Origin: Burkholderiales bacterium
GTDB lineage: Bacteria > Pseudomonadota > Gammaproteobacteria > Burkholderiales > SG8-41
Assembly: GCA_020854035.1 (NCBI GenBank)
Contig: JADZGE010000030.1
Span: 1 to 64,000, forward strand
DNA: 64,000 nucleotides
Direction of reading: 5' to 3'
Part shown: piece after piece, positions 43,682-52,464 of the stretch
How positions within the stretch are numbered: the stretch's first letter is position 1
Layout of the letters: the number at the start of each line of letters is the position of its first letter
Notes under the pieces: model-generated
Seen by the model: only the letters and a program-made list of their open reading frames with translations
Database searches by the model: none
What the model was told of the DNA's origin: nothing
Translations under genes and position numbers: made by a program

Positions 43682-45184
43682 TTGGACATCCTCGGCTACC
43701 TCGCGCACGGATTCGCGGTCGCGCTCGCGCCCGCGAACCTGCTGTGGTGCTTTGCCGGCTGCCTCCTCGGCACGGTGATCGGCGTGCTCCCGGGACTGGG
43801 GCCCGCCGCGACGATAGCGATGCTGCTGCCGCTCACCTTCAAGATGGATCCCACGGGCGCCCTCATCATGCTGGGCGGGATCTACTACGGCTCGAAGTAC
43901 GGCGGCTCGACCACTTCGATCCTGCTCAACGTGCCCGGGGAATCGGCGTCCGTCGTCACCTGTCTCGACGGCTACCAGATGGCGAAGCGCGGGCGGGCCG
44001 GCGCGGCGCTCGGCATCGCGGCGATCTCGTCGTTCGTGGCCGGGACCGTCGGCGTGGTCGGCCTGATGCTCGTCGCGCCGCCGCTCGCGAAGTTCGCCCT
44101 CGCGTTCAGCTCGCCGGAGTACTTCGCGCTGATGTGCCTCGGGCTCGCCATGGTGGTGCTGCTCGCCGGCAGATCGCTCCTGAAGGCGCTCCTCGCCATG
44201 CTCGTCGGGCTCTGGATCGCGGGCGTGGGCACCGACCTTTTCACCTCGACCTCGCGCTTCACCTTCGGCAGCGCCGAGCTCCTCGACGGCGTGGATTTCG
44301 TCGTCGTCGCGATCGGCGTGTTCGCGCTGGGTGAAGTGCTCGGCAATCTGGAGGACCGCCACGCCCAGGCGATGCTGCCGGTGCCGAAGGGGCTGCGCAA
44401 CCTGATGCCGACGTGGCAGGATCTCAAGGACTGCCGCTTCGCGTTCGTGAACGGCTCGGTGGTGGGTTTCATCATCGGCGTCCTCCCCGGCGCCGGTTCC
44501 ACCATCGCTTCGTTCATCTCCTACGGCATCGAGAAGGCGGTATCGCGCCACCCGGAGAAGTTCGGCACCGGCGTGCCCGAGGGCGTCGCGGCACCGGAAG
44601 GCGCCAACAACTCCGAAACCGGCGGGGCGCTGGTGCCGATGCTGACGCTCGGCATCCCGGGCTCGGGCACGACGGCGATTCTCCTCGCCGCGCTGATCCT
44701 GTGGGGGCTCAAGCCCGGGCCGCTGATGATCCAGGACAACCCCGCGCTCTTCTGGGGACTCGTGGCGAGCATGTACGTCGGCAACGTCATGCTGCTGGTG
44801 CTCAACCTGCCGCTCGTGCCGGTGTTCGCGCAGATACTGAGGCTTCCCGCGTACGTGCTGTTTCCGGTGATCTTCGGACTGTCGATCGTCGGCGTCTACA
44901 GCGTGTCGGGCAGCCTCTTCGATGTATGGATGCTGGCCGGTTTCGGGCTGGTGGGCTACGCCATGCGCCGGTTCGAGTACCCGGCGGCGCCCCTCATCCT
45001 GGGGCTCGTGCTCGGCGACAGCATGGAGCGGGCGCTGCGCCAGTCGCTGATGATGTCGCAGGGGGACATTTCCATACTGGTGTCACGGCCGATCTCCGCG
45101 ACGATGCTCGCCTTGACGGCGGTGATCCTGATCGGGCCGCTTTTCCGCAGGGCGAACGAGTGGCGGGTGAAAGCGATAAGCTAG
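43682..45184 (+). CDS. tctA: TTT large permease subunit TctA
   Basis: The 500-residue protein has about twelve membrane helices and the TctA repeats: GVLPGLGPAATIAMLLP in the N-terminal half and GVLPGAGSTIASFISYG in the C-terminal half. GIYYGSKYGGSTTSILLNVP and LGIPGSGTTAILLAAL are also present. It transports the carboxylate delivered by a Bug protein. The TTG start lies 1 bp after the TctB stop. Two Bug genes follow in the same orientation, the first with a long leader, giving a complete TTT system. Confidence 0.95.
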   Translation: MDILGYLAHGFAVALAPANLLWCFAGCLLGTVIGVLPGLGPAATIAMLLPLTFKMDPTGALIMLGGIYYGSKYGGSTTSILLNVPGESASVVTCLDGYQMAKRGRAGAALGIAAISSFVAGTVGVVGLMLVAPPLAKFALAFSSPEYFALMCLGLAMVVLLAGRSLLKALLAMLVGLWIAGVGTDLFTSTSRFTFGSAELLDGVDFVVVAIGVFALGEVLGNLEDRHAQAMLPVPKGLRNLMPTWQDLKDCRFAFVNGSVVGFIIGVLPGAGSTIASFISYGIEKAVSRHPEKFGTGVPEGVAAPEGANNSETGGALVPMLTLGIPGSGTTAILLAALILWGLKPGPLMIQDNPALFWGLVASMYVGNVMLLVLNLPLVPVFAQILRLPAYVLFPVIFGLSIVGVYSVSGSLFDVWMLAGFGLVGYAMRRFEYPAAPLILGLVLGDSMERALRQSLMMSQGDISILVSRPISATMLALTAVILIGPLFRRANEWRVKAIS

Positions 45185-45301
45185 GCGATCGTCGTGCTTG
45201 CGACCGGCAACCGCCTTGTACGGAGGAGAGCTTCGGTCAGCAAGGCGATTTTCGGCGCCGTACCCGCTGAGTCATGCAACAAGCTCGATCGAGGAGGAGA
45301 A

Positions 45302-46273
45302 ATGAAGCCATTGCTGCCGGTTGTTGGGGTCCTGCTAGCCGGAATCGCACCGGCGATTCCGGCGCAGGGGTTCAAGCCCGTCAAGCCCGTCGAATTCGTG
45401 ACCCACACGGGGCCGGGCGGCGGGGGCGACGTCTTCGCGCGCGCGATCGCGACGGCGATGGAGAGGGAGAAACTCGCGCCGGTGCGCATGACGGTCGTCA
45501 ACAAGACCGGCGGCGGCGGCGCGACCGCGATGGCGTACCTCGTGGAGAAGAAGGGCGACGCGCACACGATCGCCGTCTACACCGGGCTGTGGATCAGCAA
45601 CCCGCTCATGCGCAAGGAAGCGAGCGTCACGATGAGGGATCTCACGCCCATCGTGGGCATGGTGCGCGAGCCAGCGATGCTGGTGGTGAAGAGCGACTCG
45701 CCGTACAAGGGGCTCAAGGACTTCATCGACGCGGCGAAAGCGAGCCCCGGGCAGTTGAAGCAGTCGGCCGGCTCGATCGGCGCGCGCGACTGGGTGGTGC
45801 GGCAGCTCCTCATGAAGGCGACCGGCGCCAACTGGGCCTACATCTCGTTCCCCGGCGGGGGCGAGCGCATCGCGGCGCTCCTGGGCGGCCACGTCAACAT
45901 CATGCTGATCGAGCCGCAGGAGGCGGGCGAGCATATCCGCGCCGGCAACCTGCGCGTGATCGCGCAGGTATCCGACACGCGGCTCGCGGCGTTCCCCGAC
46001 GTTCCCACCATCAAGGAAGCGGGCTTCGACATCCCGACTGTCCCGCAGGTGCGCGGGATCGTGGCGCCGCCGGGAATGCCGGCCGAGGCCGTGGCCTACT
46101 ACGAGGATCTTTTCGCGCGCTTCGTGAAGACGGCGAGCTGGCGCAAGTACCTGCAGGATAACCTGTTCGAGGACGGCTTCACGAGGAGCGCCGAGCTCGC
46201 GAAGTTCTTCGACCGGCACACGGAGACGATGCGCGGGATACTGAAGGACGGGGGCGTCAACGTCGTCCGATGA
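45302..46273 (+). CDS. tctC: Bug-family TTT substrate-binding protein (cognate to TctAB)
   Basis: The 323-residue protein has a signal peptide (LPVVGVLLAGIAPAIPA) and a variant Bug pattern (EFVTHTGPGGGGDVFARAI, VNKTGGGGATAM). A characteristic ARDWVVRQLLMKATGANW stretch follows. GGAGGAG lies 4 bp before the ATG. Its place after TctA marks it as the partner of this permease. It is clearly paralogous to the next Bug gene, sharing the same variant motifs, so the two arose by tandem duplication. The stop codon lies inside a strong hairpin. Confidence 0.93.
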   Translation: MKPLLPVVGVLLAGIAPAIPAQGFKPVKPVEFVTHTGPGGGGDVFARAIATAMEREKLAPVRMTVVNKTGGGGATAMAYLVEKKGDAHTIAVYTGLWISNPLMRKEASVTMRDLTPIVGMVREPAMLVVKSDSPYKGLKDFIDAAKASPGQLKQSAGSIGARDWVVRQLLMKATGANWAYISFPGGGERIAALLGGHVNIMLIEPQEAGEHIRAGNLRVIAQVSDTRLAAFPDVPTIKEAGFDIPTVPQVRGIVAPPGMPAEAVAYYEDLFARFVKTASWRKYLQDNLFEDGFTRSAELAKFFDRHTETMRGILKDGGVNVVR

Positions 46274-46300
46274 TTTCCGCGCTTGCGCGCGGAAATCATC
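46269..46300. terminator. perfect 14-bp stem-loop across the stop codon
   Basis: Arms gatgatttccgcgc and gcgcggaaatcatc flank the loop ttgc with no mismatch. The left arm contains the TGA of the first Bug gene. There is no T-tract, so it may act as an attenuator or mRNA 3'-end stabiliser between the two paralogous binding-protein genes. Confidence 0.5.
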
Positions 46301-46354
46301 CGGTGAGGACCGGACCGGCATGAAGCTCTTCGATGATGGAGGGATGGAGCAGGG

Positions 46355-47341
46355 ATGATGGGATCAATGCGCAATTTTGCAGTTCCCCTGATTTTCATGT
46401 TAGCTGCAATCGGCGCGGAGCCGATTGCGGCTCAGGGGTTCAAGCCGTCCCGGCCCATCGAGTTCGTGGTGCACACCGGCCCGGGCGGGGGCAACGACGT
46501 GCTGGCACGCGCCATCGTCAATGTCGTCGAGAAGGAGAAACTCCTCCCGGTGCGCATGCAGGTCCTCAACAAGACCGGCGGCGGCGGTCTCACGGCGATG
46601 GCCTACCTGGTGGAGAAGAAGGGCGAGACGCACACGATAGGCCTCTTCGCGAACACGTGGTTCACGGTGCCCGCGATGCGCGCAGAGGCCCGGGTGACGA
46701 TGGCCGACCTCACGCCGGTCGTGCGGCTCGTGGTGGAGCCCGCGGTCGTCGCCGTGAAGAGCGATGCGCCGTACCGGACGCTGCGCGAGTTCACCGATGC
46801 GGCGAAGGCGGCGCCGGGGCAGTTGAAGCAGTCGGGCGGCTCCATCGGCAGCCGCGACTGGGTGATGCGGCAGCTCCTCATGAGGGAGAGCGGCGCGAAC
46901 TGGGCGTTCATCTCCTTCCCCGGCGGCGGCGAGCGTATCGCGGCGCTCCTCGGCGGGCACGTCAACATCATGGTGATCGAGCCGCAGGAAGCGGGCGAAC
47001 ACATCCGCGCTGGCAACATGCGCGTGATCGCGCAGGTCGCCGAGCGCCGCCTGGCGCCGTTCCCGAACGTCCCGACGCTCAGGGAGGCGGGCTTCAACGT
47101 TCCGAACTACGCGGTCATGCGCGGCGTCGTGGCGCCGCCGGGCGTGCCGGCCGAGGTGATCGCCTACTGGGAGGACTTTTTCCAGCGCGTCGCGCAGAGC
47201 GCCTCCTGGAAGAAGTACCTCGCCGACAACCTCTTCGAGGACGGTTTCCAGAGAGGGCCGGAGCTTGCGAAGTTCGTACAGCAGTTTCCCGTCGAGATCA
47301 GGAATATCCTCATCGACGCGGGCGTCAAGCCCGCACGCTGA
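46355..47341 (+). CDS. Bug-family TTT substrate-binding protein, tandem paralogue
   Basis: The 328-residue protein shares the variant motifs of the preceding Bug gene (EFVVHTGPGGGNDVLARAI, LNKTGGGGLTAMAYLVEKK, SRDWVMRQLLM, IEPQEAGEHIRAGN). It has its own signal peptide (FAVPLIFMLAAIGAEPIAA). Residues around the cleft differ modestly, so ligand preference may have shifted. The gene is followed 12 bp later by an MmgE/PrpD gene, suggesting the imported acid is a substrate for that enzyme. The start ATG follows GCAGGG. Confidence 0.93.
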   Translation: MMGSMRNFAVPLIFMLAAIGAEPIAAQGFKPSRPIEFVVHTGPGGGNDVLARAIVNVVEKEKLLPVRMQVLNKTGGGGLTAMAYLVEKKGETHTIGLFANTWFTVPAMRAEARVTMADLTPVVRLVVEPAVVAVKSDAPYRTLREFTDAAKAAPGQLKQSGGSIGSRDWVMRQLLMRESGANWAFISFPGGGERIAALLGGHVNIMVIEPQEAGEHIRAGNMRVIAQVAERRLAPFPNVPTLREAGFNVPNYAVMRGVVAPPGVPAEVIAYWEDFFQRVAQSASWKKYLADNLFEDGFQRGPELAKFVQQFPVEIRNILIDAGVKPAR

Positions 47342-47353
47342 GCGGAGGCCGGC

Positions 47354-48727
47354 ATGAGCGCGACCGTTTCGCCGGCGTCGGTGTCCGAGGTGCTGGCCGG
47401 CAAGGTCGCCGCGCTCACTCCGGAGTCGATCCCCCCGTCCGTGCGCTCGCGCGCGGAGGCGCTCCTCGTCGATGTCGTGGGGCTGTGCCTGGCGGCGCGC
47501 CGGACGGACTATATCGGCGCGCTCGTGACGGCGCTCGATCGCGGCGGCGCGTGCACCGCGATCGGGCATGCCGATACCTTCGGCGCCGGGGGGGCGGCGC
47601 TCGTGAACGGCACCGCGACGCACGGCGAGGACTTCGACGATACCTTCGAGGGTGGCCCGGTGCACAGCTCCGCGGTGATCGTGCCGGCCGTTCTCGCCGC
47701 CTGCGAGCGATTCGGGCGCGACGGGCGCGCCGCGCTGAAGGGGATCGCCGCCGGGGTGGAAGCGCTCTGCCGCCTGTCTCTCGTCGTGCCCAAGGCCGTG
47801 CACAAGTCGGGGTTTCATCCGACGAGCGTGCTCGGCGCGCCGGCCGCGGCGCTCGCGGTGTCGGCTGCGCTCGGCCATGACCGGCGGCGGACGGTGGACG
47901 CGATGGGGCACGCGGGAAGTTTCGCGAGCGGCATCATCGAGTACCTCGCGGAAGGGGCGTCGACGAAGCGGCTGCACCCGGGCTGGGCCGCTCAGGCCGG
48001 CCTCGCGGCGGCGCGGATCGGTGGCGCCGGCGTGGCGGGGCCACGCACGGTCTTCGAGGGTGTGCACGGCCTTTTCAACGGGTTCGCGCGGAGCGCCGCC
48101 GGGGACTACGGCGCGCTCGTGGACGACTTCGGCGCCCGGTGGCACATGGACGCCATCACGTTCAAGCCCTACGCCACCGGCACGATGAACCAGCCCTACG
48201 TCGATTGCGCGCTGCGGCTCGCGAGCCGCGGCTTCCGCGCGGAGGACGTTGCAGACGTGTTGTGCGAGACGGCCGAGGGTTACGTGCACCGGCTGTGGGA
48301 CCCGCTGCCCGCCAAGCACCGCCCGCCGAACGCCTACGTCGCGAAGTTCAGCGCCCCGTTCAACATCGCGGTGGCGTTCGTGACCGGCGCGGCCGGGCTC
48401 GCCGCGTTCACCGAGGCGGCGGTCCGCGACGAACGGATACTGGCGCTCGCGTCGAAAGTGCGCTACGTGGTGGACCCGGACAATCCCTACCCGAAGTCCT
48501 ACACCGGCCACGTGCGCATGACGCTCAAGGACGGGCGCGTCTTCGAGGAGCGCCAGCCGCACATGCGCGGCGGCGCGCGCGAGCCGCTCACGCGCGCGGA
48601 GATCGAGGCGAAGTTCCTCGGCAACTGCGAGTACGGCGGGTGGCCGGCCGCGCGCGCGCGCGATTTTCTCTCGGCAGTCCCGGAATTCTTCGACCGGCCG
48701 GTCGATCTCGGGCCGTTGCGCGGTTGA
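47354..48727 (+). CDS. MmgE/PrpD family protein
   Basis: The 457-residue protein has the family's helical core (ALLVDVVGLCLAARRTDYI), the substrate loop HGEDFDDTFEGGPVHSS with the conserved histidines, and the lid segment ITFKPYATGTMNQ. It differs clearly from the copy at 8.7 kb. Members dehydrate 2-methylcitrate, decarboxylate cis-aconitate or epimerise iminodisuccinate. Directly behind a Bug gene, it probably isomerises or dehydrates the imported tricarboxylate. GAGCGGAGGC precedes the ATG. Confidence 0.9.
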   Translation: MSATVSPASVSEVLAGKVAALTPESIPPSVRSRAEALLVDVVGLCLAARRTDYIGALVTALDRGGACTAIGHADTFGAGGAALVNGTATHGEDFDDTFEGGPVHSSAVIVPAVLAACERFGRDGRAALKGIAAGVEALCRLSLVVPKAVHKSGFHPTSVLGAPAAALAVSAALGHDRRRTVDAMGHAGSFASGIIEYLAEGASTKRLHPGWAAQAGLAAARIGGAGVAGPRTVFEGVHGLFNGFARSAAGDYGALVDDFGARWHMDAITFKPYATGTMNQPYVDCALRLASRGFRAEDVADVLCETAEGYVHRLWDPLPAKHRPPNAYVAKFSAPFNIAVAFVTGAAGLAAFTEAAVRDERILALASKVRYVVDPDNPYPKSYTGHVRMTLKDGRVFEERQPHMRGGAREPLTRAEIEAKFLGNCEYGGWPAARARDFLSAVPEFFDRPVDLGPLRG

Positions 48728-48774
48728 GCGGCGGGGAAGGTTCCCGGGCGGAGGATGACGGGGGGCGACTTCGG

Positions 48775-49497
48775 ATGAGGAACGCCGGGGGCTTAGCTTT
48801 GAAGCGGCGGCGGATACTGCAGGCCGGGTGCGGCCTGATCGGCGCGGGAATGGGCGGCGGTTACCCGGCCGCACTGGCGCAGGGGCCGACGTTCAGCGAC
48901 GCGCAACGCACCCGCGACCGGATAGTCGCCGTCGTACGGGCGTTCGATCCGGGGTACAAGAAGCCCCTGCCCGACGTGCAGCAGGTGAAGCCGGTTCCCG
49001 ACGTCGCGGTCGCCGGGGTGGACACGCACCCGGACGAGCTCCCGCTCATCGACTACTTCGTCGGCGACCTGCAGCTTCGCTATTCCTTCGACGATGCGCA
49101 TTACCTGACCAGCGTCAGCGCCGCCGATCTGAAGCGCCTGAAGTTGAAGCGCGAGGAGTTGCTGCCTCTCGCCATCGCCAACTTCAGGCGGCGCTACCCG
49201 GGCGTGCAGGTGGAGCGCATGCCCGGGGGCATCGCGACGGTCGGCAACGCCGGTGATCTGGAGCCTTCGCTCATGCTGGACAGCGGGTTCTGGGACCTCG
49301 AGCGGAACCGCGCGGGATCCGACATCGTCGCGGCGGTGCCGGCGCGCGACACGCTCGTCTTCGCGAGCCGGGCCTCCGCCACGCACGTGGGCGTGCTGAA
49401 ACGCGTCACGGGTGAAGTGCACGAGGCGGCGGGCGGGGACGCCCTGTCGCGCAAGCTCTACCTCTGGTTCCGGGGGCGGTGGGAGGTATTCGCCTGA
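48775..49497 (+). CDS. exported DUF1444-like protein with twin-arginine-type signal
   Basis: The 240-residue protein starts with KRRRILQAGCGLIGAGMGGG, a twin-arginine-like signal. The C-terminal two thirds resemble DUF1444 (YtpQ): LRYSFDDAHYLTSVSAADL, LPLAIANFRRRYPG, and the end pattern DIVAAVPARDTLVFAS. The function of that family is unknown. Most DUF1444 proteins are cytoplasmic, so export here is unusual. It lies between the PrpD gene and the AidB-like gene, with a heptamer array after it. Family assignment is moderate. Confidence 0.65.
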   Translation: MRNAGGLALKRRRILQAGCGLIGAGMGGGYPAALAQGPTFSDAQRTRDRIVAVVRAFDPGYKKPLPDVQQVKPVPDVAVAGVDTHPDELPLIDYFVGDLQLRYSFDDAHYLTSVSAADLKRLKLKREELLPLAIANFRRRYPGVQVERMPGGIATVGNAGDLEPSLMLDSGFWDLERNRAGSDIVAAVPARDTLVFASRASATHVGVLKRVTGEVHEAAGGDALSRKLYLWFRGRWEVFA

Positions 49498-49534
49498 CGG
49501 CGCGCGGCGCGCACCTGGCGAAGACCGCGCCGCA

Positions 49535-49569
49535 CTCACCCATCGCACGTCACCCATCACTCATCGCAC
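49535..49569. repeat. heptamer array, 5 units
   Basis: Units ctcaccc, atcgcac, gtcaccc, atcactc and atcgcac abut and end 9 bp before the ATG of the AidB-like gene, replacing any ribosome-binding site. Confidence 0.7.
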
Positions 49570-49578
49570 GGCAACGGC

Positions 49579-51255
49579 ATGCCGTTCCTCCAGTCCCCGC
49601 CCGGGCTCGGCAACCAGTACGAGGAAGACTTCGCGCTGCGCTCGTACCTCTCGCGCGCGCTGCCCGCCGGCGTCATGGCGGAGGTCGAGCCCTCGCTCCG
49701 GTTCATGGGCGAGCGCGCCGGCGGCGAGCTCCATCGCCTGCAGCTCGCGGATCGGCTGAACGAACCGGTCCTCACGCAGTGGGACGCGTGGGGCAACCGC
49801 GCGGATCGCGTCGAGCCGACCGCGCTCTGGAAGCGCGCCGAGCGCCTGGCGGCGGAGCAGGGCGTGGTCGCCACTGCCTACGAGCGCCGGCACGGCGTCC
49901 ACTCCCGGGTGCACCAGTTCGCGCTCGCCTATCTCTTCGCGCCCTCGACCGACATGTACAGCTGCCCGCTCGCGATGACCGACGGCGCCGCCCGCGCGCT
50001 GATCGCCGCGGGCAACCGCAAACTGATCGACCGGGCCGTCCCCCGGCTGACGAGCCGCGACCCGCGCCGGTTCTGGACGAGCGGCCAGTGGATGACCGAA
50101 GCGGCAGGCGGGTCGGACGTCGGGCTTGCCGAAACCACCGCGCGGCAGGAGGGTGGCCGCTGGCGCCTCTATGGACGCAAGTGGTTCACGTCCGCGATCG
50201 GCTCGCAGATGGCGCTCACGCTCGGGCGTCCGGAGGGCAATCCCGCCGGGGGCAGGGGGCTCGCGCTGTTCTACCTGGAGACGCGCGACGCTCAGGGCAC
50301 GCCCAACCGCATCCTCGTCCATCGCCTGAAGGACAAGCTCGGCACGCGCAAGGTCCCGACGGCCGAGCTGACGCTCGAGGGGACGGCGGCGGAGCTCGTC
50401 GCCGGAACGGGCGACGGTGTCAGGAACATCGCGCCGATGCTGAACATCACGCGCGCGTGGAACATCGTGACCGCGTGCGCGCTCATGCGCCGGGGTCTCG
50501 CGCTGGCACGCGATTACGCCCGCAGGCGCTTCGCGTTCGGCGCGCCGCTCGCGGAAAAACCGCTGCACCTCGACACGCTTGCCGGGCTGCAGGCCGAATT
50601 CCTCGGCGCCTTGCACCTCGCGTTCTTCGTGGCCGAACTTTTGGGACGCAGCGAGTCGGGCGTGGCGAGCGAAGAGCAGGAGCACCTCCTGCGGCTCGTG
50701 ACACCCGTCGCGAAGCTCCTGACGGGGCGGCAGGCGGTCGCGGTGCTCGCCGAGGTGATCGAGTCCTTCGGCGGCGCGGGCTATGTCGAGGACACCGGGC
50801 TGCCCGTGCTGTTCCGGGACGCGCAGGTGCTGCCGATCTGGGAGGGAACGACCAACGTGCTGGCGCTCGATGCGCTGCGGGCGCTGGAGGCGGGCGGCGG
50901 GATGGCCGCGCTGAAACGGGAGGCCGGATATCTCTTGCAGGGACTGCGCGAGCCGGACCTGGTGCGCCTCTCGGCCCGGGTCGAGAACACGCTGGAGCAG
51001 GCCGAAGCGTGGCTCGCGGCGGCGGAAAAGGCGGGCACGGCAAGCCTGGAGGCCGGCGCACGGCGCTTTGCCATGACGCTGGGCCGCGCGCTCTCGGCTG
51101 CGCTGTTGGCGCGGCACGCGCAATGGTCGCTCGAGCACGAGCGGGATCGGCGGGCGCTCGCCGCCGCGAAGCGCTACGCCGCGAACGGCGTCAGGCTGCT
51201 CGCCGACGTGGATGCGGCGGACTCGCGGCTGCTCGGCAGGGATAGCCTGGATTAA
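49579..51255 (+). CDS. AidB-like acyl-CoA dehydrogenase
   Basis: The 558-residue protein has the AidB-type arrangement: an N-terminal GLGNQYEEDFALRSYL, then QWMTEAAGGSDVG and GRKWFTSAIGS in the FAD domain. VIESFGGAGYVED and the EGT active-site motif in LPIWEGTTNVLALDAL follow. An extra C-terminal helical domain follows, as in AidB. AidB binds DNA and flavin after alkylation stress; other members are true dehydrogenases. The EGT glutamate being present favours a dehydrogenase. It ends convergent with an SDR gene. Confidence 0.9.
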   Translation: MPFLQSPPGLGNQYEEDFALRSYLSRALPAGVMAEVEPSLRFMGERAGGELHRLQLADRLNEPVLTQWDAWGNRADRVEPTALWKRAERLAAEQGVVATAYERRHGVHSRVHQFALAYLFAPSTDMYSCPLAMTDGAARALIAAGNRKLIDRAVPRLTSRDPRRFWTSGQWMTEAAGGSDVGLAETTARQEGGRWRLYGRKWFTSAIGSQMALTLGRPEGNPAGGRGLALFYLETRDAQGTPNRILVHRLKDKLGTRKVPTAELTLEGTAAELVAGTGDGVRNIAPMLNITRAWNIVTACALMRRGLALARDYARRRFAFGAPLAEKPLHLDTLAGLQAEFLGALHLAFFVAELLGRSESGVASEEQEHLLRLVTPVAKLLTGRQAVAVLAEVIESFGGAGYVEDTGLPVLFRDAQVLPIWEGTTNVLALDALRALEAGGGMAALKREAGYLLQGLREPDLVRLSARVENTLEQAEAWLAAAEKAGTASLEAGARRFAMTLGRALSAALLARHAQWSLEHERDRRALAAAKRYAANGVRLLADVDAADSRLLGRDSLD

Positions 51256-51269
51256 GTCATGCGCACGCC

Positions 51270-51290
51270 GGCCTGCCTGTCGCGCAGGCC
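51270..51290. terminator. hairpin between convergent genes
   Basis: A 7-bp stem (ggcctgc/gcaggcc) with a 7-nt loop lies between the AidB-like gene and the convergent SDR gene. No T-tract follows. Confidence 0.35.
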
Positions 51291-51351
51291 GAAAGCCTCG
51301 AAGCAGGCGAGTCACGCAAGGCCATGCGCCTGGCACGGACGCGTGAGGTGC

Positions 51352-52146
51352 TCAGTAGAGCGAGCGAATGACGCCGCCGTCCACGCGCTGCGCCGCGCCG
51401 TTTACCGCGGCGGCGCGCTCGGAGCACAGGAACACGACCTGCGCCGCGATTTCCCCCGGCGTCGCCCAGCGCTGAAGCAGCGAGGAGGCACCCGGCCCGT
51501 CGAAATAGGCGCTCTTCATCTCTTCGAGCGTCTTGCCCGCTTCCGGCGCGATTTTCGCGAGGAACGTCGCGACCCCTTCGGACCACGTCGGCGCGACGAG
51601 CACGCTGTTGACCGTCACCGTGGTGCCCTTCGTGAGCTCGGCGAGTCCCCGCGCGATCGAAACCTGCGCGGTCTTGGTCATCGCGTAATGGATCATCGCG
51701 GGATTGGGCTTGACACTCTGCTCGCTTGCGATGAAGACGATCCGCCCGCGGTTGCGCTCGAGCATCGCGGGGAAGATCGCGCGGGCGAGCCGCACCCCGC
51801 TCATCACGTTCAGTTCGAACATGTCGGTCCAGTCGCGGTCGGTGATGTCGGCGAATTGCCTGACCTCGAAGTAGCCGGCGTTGTTGACGAGAATGTCCAC
51901 CGGTCCGATGCGGGCGGCGGCTTCCAGGAGCGCCGCCGCTCCCGCCGCCGTCGCCATGTCGGCTGCGACGCCGTGCGCCTCGCCGATTCGCGCCAGCGCG
52001 GCCACGGTTTCGCGCACCGCGCTCTCGCGCCGGCCGTTCACGATCACGCGCGCGCCTTCCGCCACGAGCGCCTCCGCGATCGCGCGCCCGATGCCCTGCG
52101 TGGAGCCCGTGACGAGCGCGAGCCGGCCCCTGATGCCCAGATCCAT
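51352..52146 (-). CDS. short-chain dehydrogenase/reductase (SDR)
   Basis: The 264-residue protein has the classical SDR features: TGSTQGIGRAIAEAL for NAD(P) binding, NNAGY, the catalytic Ser in IASEQS and YAMTK with Tyr and Lys. It oxidises or reduces a hydroxy/keto group. AGGAGG lies just before the ATG, so the longer frame starting 11 codons upstream is rejected. It is transcribed divergently from the acyl-CoA synthetase, across a 318-bp spacer with several inverted and direct repeats. Confidence 0.92.
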   Translation of the reverse strand: MDLGIRGRLALVTGSTQGIGRAIAEALVAEGARVIVNGRRESAVRETVAALARIGEAHGVAADMATAAGAAALLEAAARIGPVDILVNNAGYFEVRQFADITDRDWTDMFELNVMSGVRLARAIFPAMLERNRGRIVFIASEQSVKPNPAMIHYAMTKTAQVSIARGLAELTKGTTVTVNSVLVAPTWSEGVATFLAKIAPEAGKTLEEMKSAYFDGPGASSLLQRWATPGEIAAQVVFLCSERAAAVNGAAQRVDGGVIRSLY

Positions 52147-52384
52147 CCGCAGCCTCCTTTCGTGGGTGACCTGCATCATAGATGAGAGCCGTGCGCCGGT
52201 GTCCTCGCGGACGCCTCCCCCGGGGCAATTCGGCTGTCAGGGGCGTGCGCATCGGCGGCGCGCACACAATGAGGTGGTCCGCTGAGCCCGCCTCTTGATC
52301 ATTACGAAACCGGATGACACATCCGGACTCGCACGACGCTCCCCTCGCCCTCCGGGAGAGGGGTGGGGGGTGAGGGATTGAGCG

Positions 52385-52401
52385 ACGTAACACGGTTACG
52401 T
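52385..52401. promoter_or_regulatory. possible operator palindrome
   Basis: A perfect 7-bp inverted repeat with a 3-bp centre lies 52 bp upstream of the synthetase -10 box. Its size suits a TetR-type dimer, but no regulator gene is adjacent. Confidence 0.35.
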
Positions 52402-52420
52402 AAAGCTCAATAGGCGGGTT

Positions 52421-52450
52421 GCCATCGGCGTCCATCGGCGTTCATCGGCG
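52421..52450. repeat. three tandem catcggcg decamers
   Basis: Three abutting 10-bp units (gccatcggcg, tccatcggcg, ttcatcggcg) end 2 bp before the -10 box of the acyl-CoA synthetase and fill its -35 position. Confidence 0.65.
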
Positions 52451-52452
52451 GC

Positions 52453-52458
52453 TAGAAT
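52453..52458 (+). promoter_or_regulatory. -10 box abutting the start codon (leaderless)
   Basis: TAGAAT ends 6 bp before the ATG of the acyl-CoA synthetase, giving a predicted transcript start at the ATG. The spacing equals that at 19.8 kb. Confidence 0.5.
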
Positions 52459-52464
52459 AGGCCC

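Larger units (their letters stand above)
52147..52464. other. divergent regulatory spacer
   Basis: This 318-bp region has no credible gene. It holds an inverted repeat ccggat/atccgg (52310-52326), a C/G-rich ctccgggag stem with flanking gagggg sequence, and a 17-nt palindrome acgtaac-acg-gttacgt (52385-52401). Three catcggcg decamers and a -10 box abutting the synthetase ATG follow. Confidence 0.6.

Noticed and set aside
46400..48874. An 824-codon open frame on the minus strand
   Set aside because: It is antisense to intact Bug and PrpD genes and has no domain.
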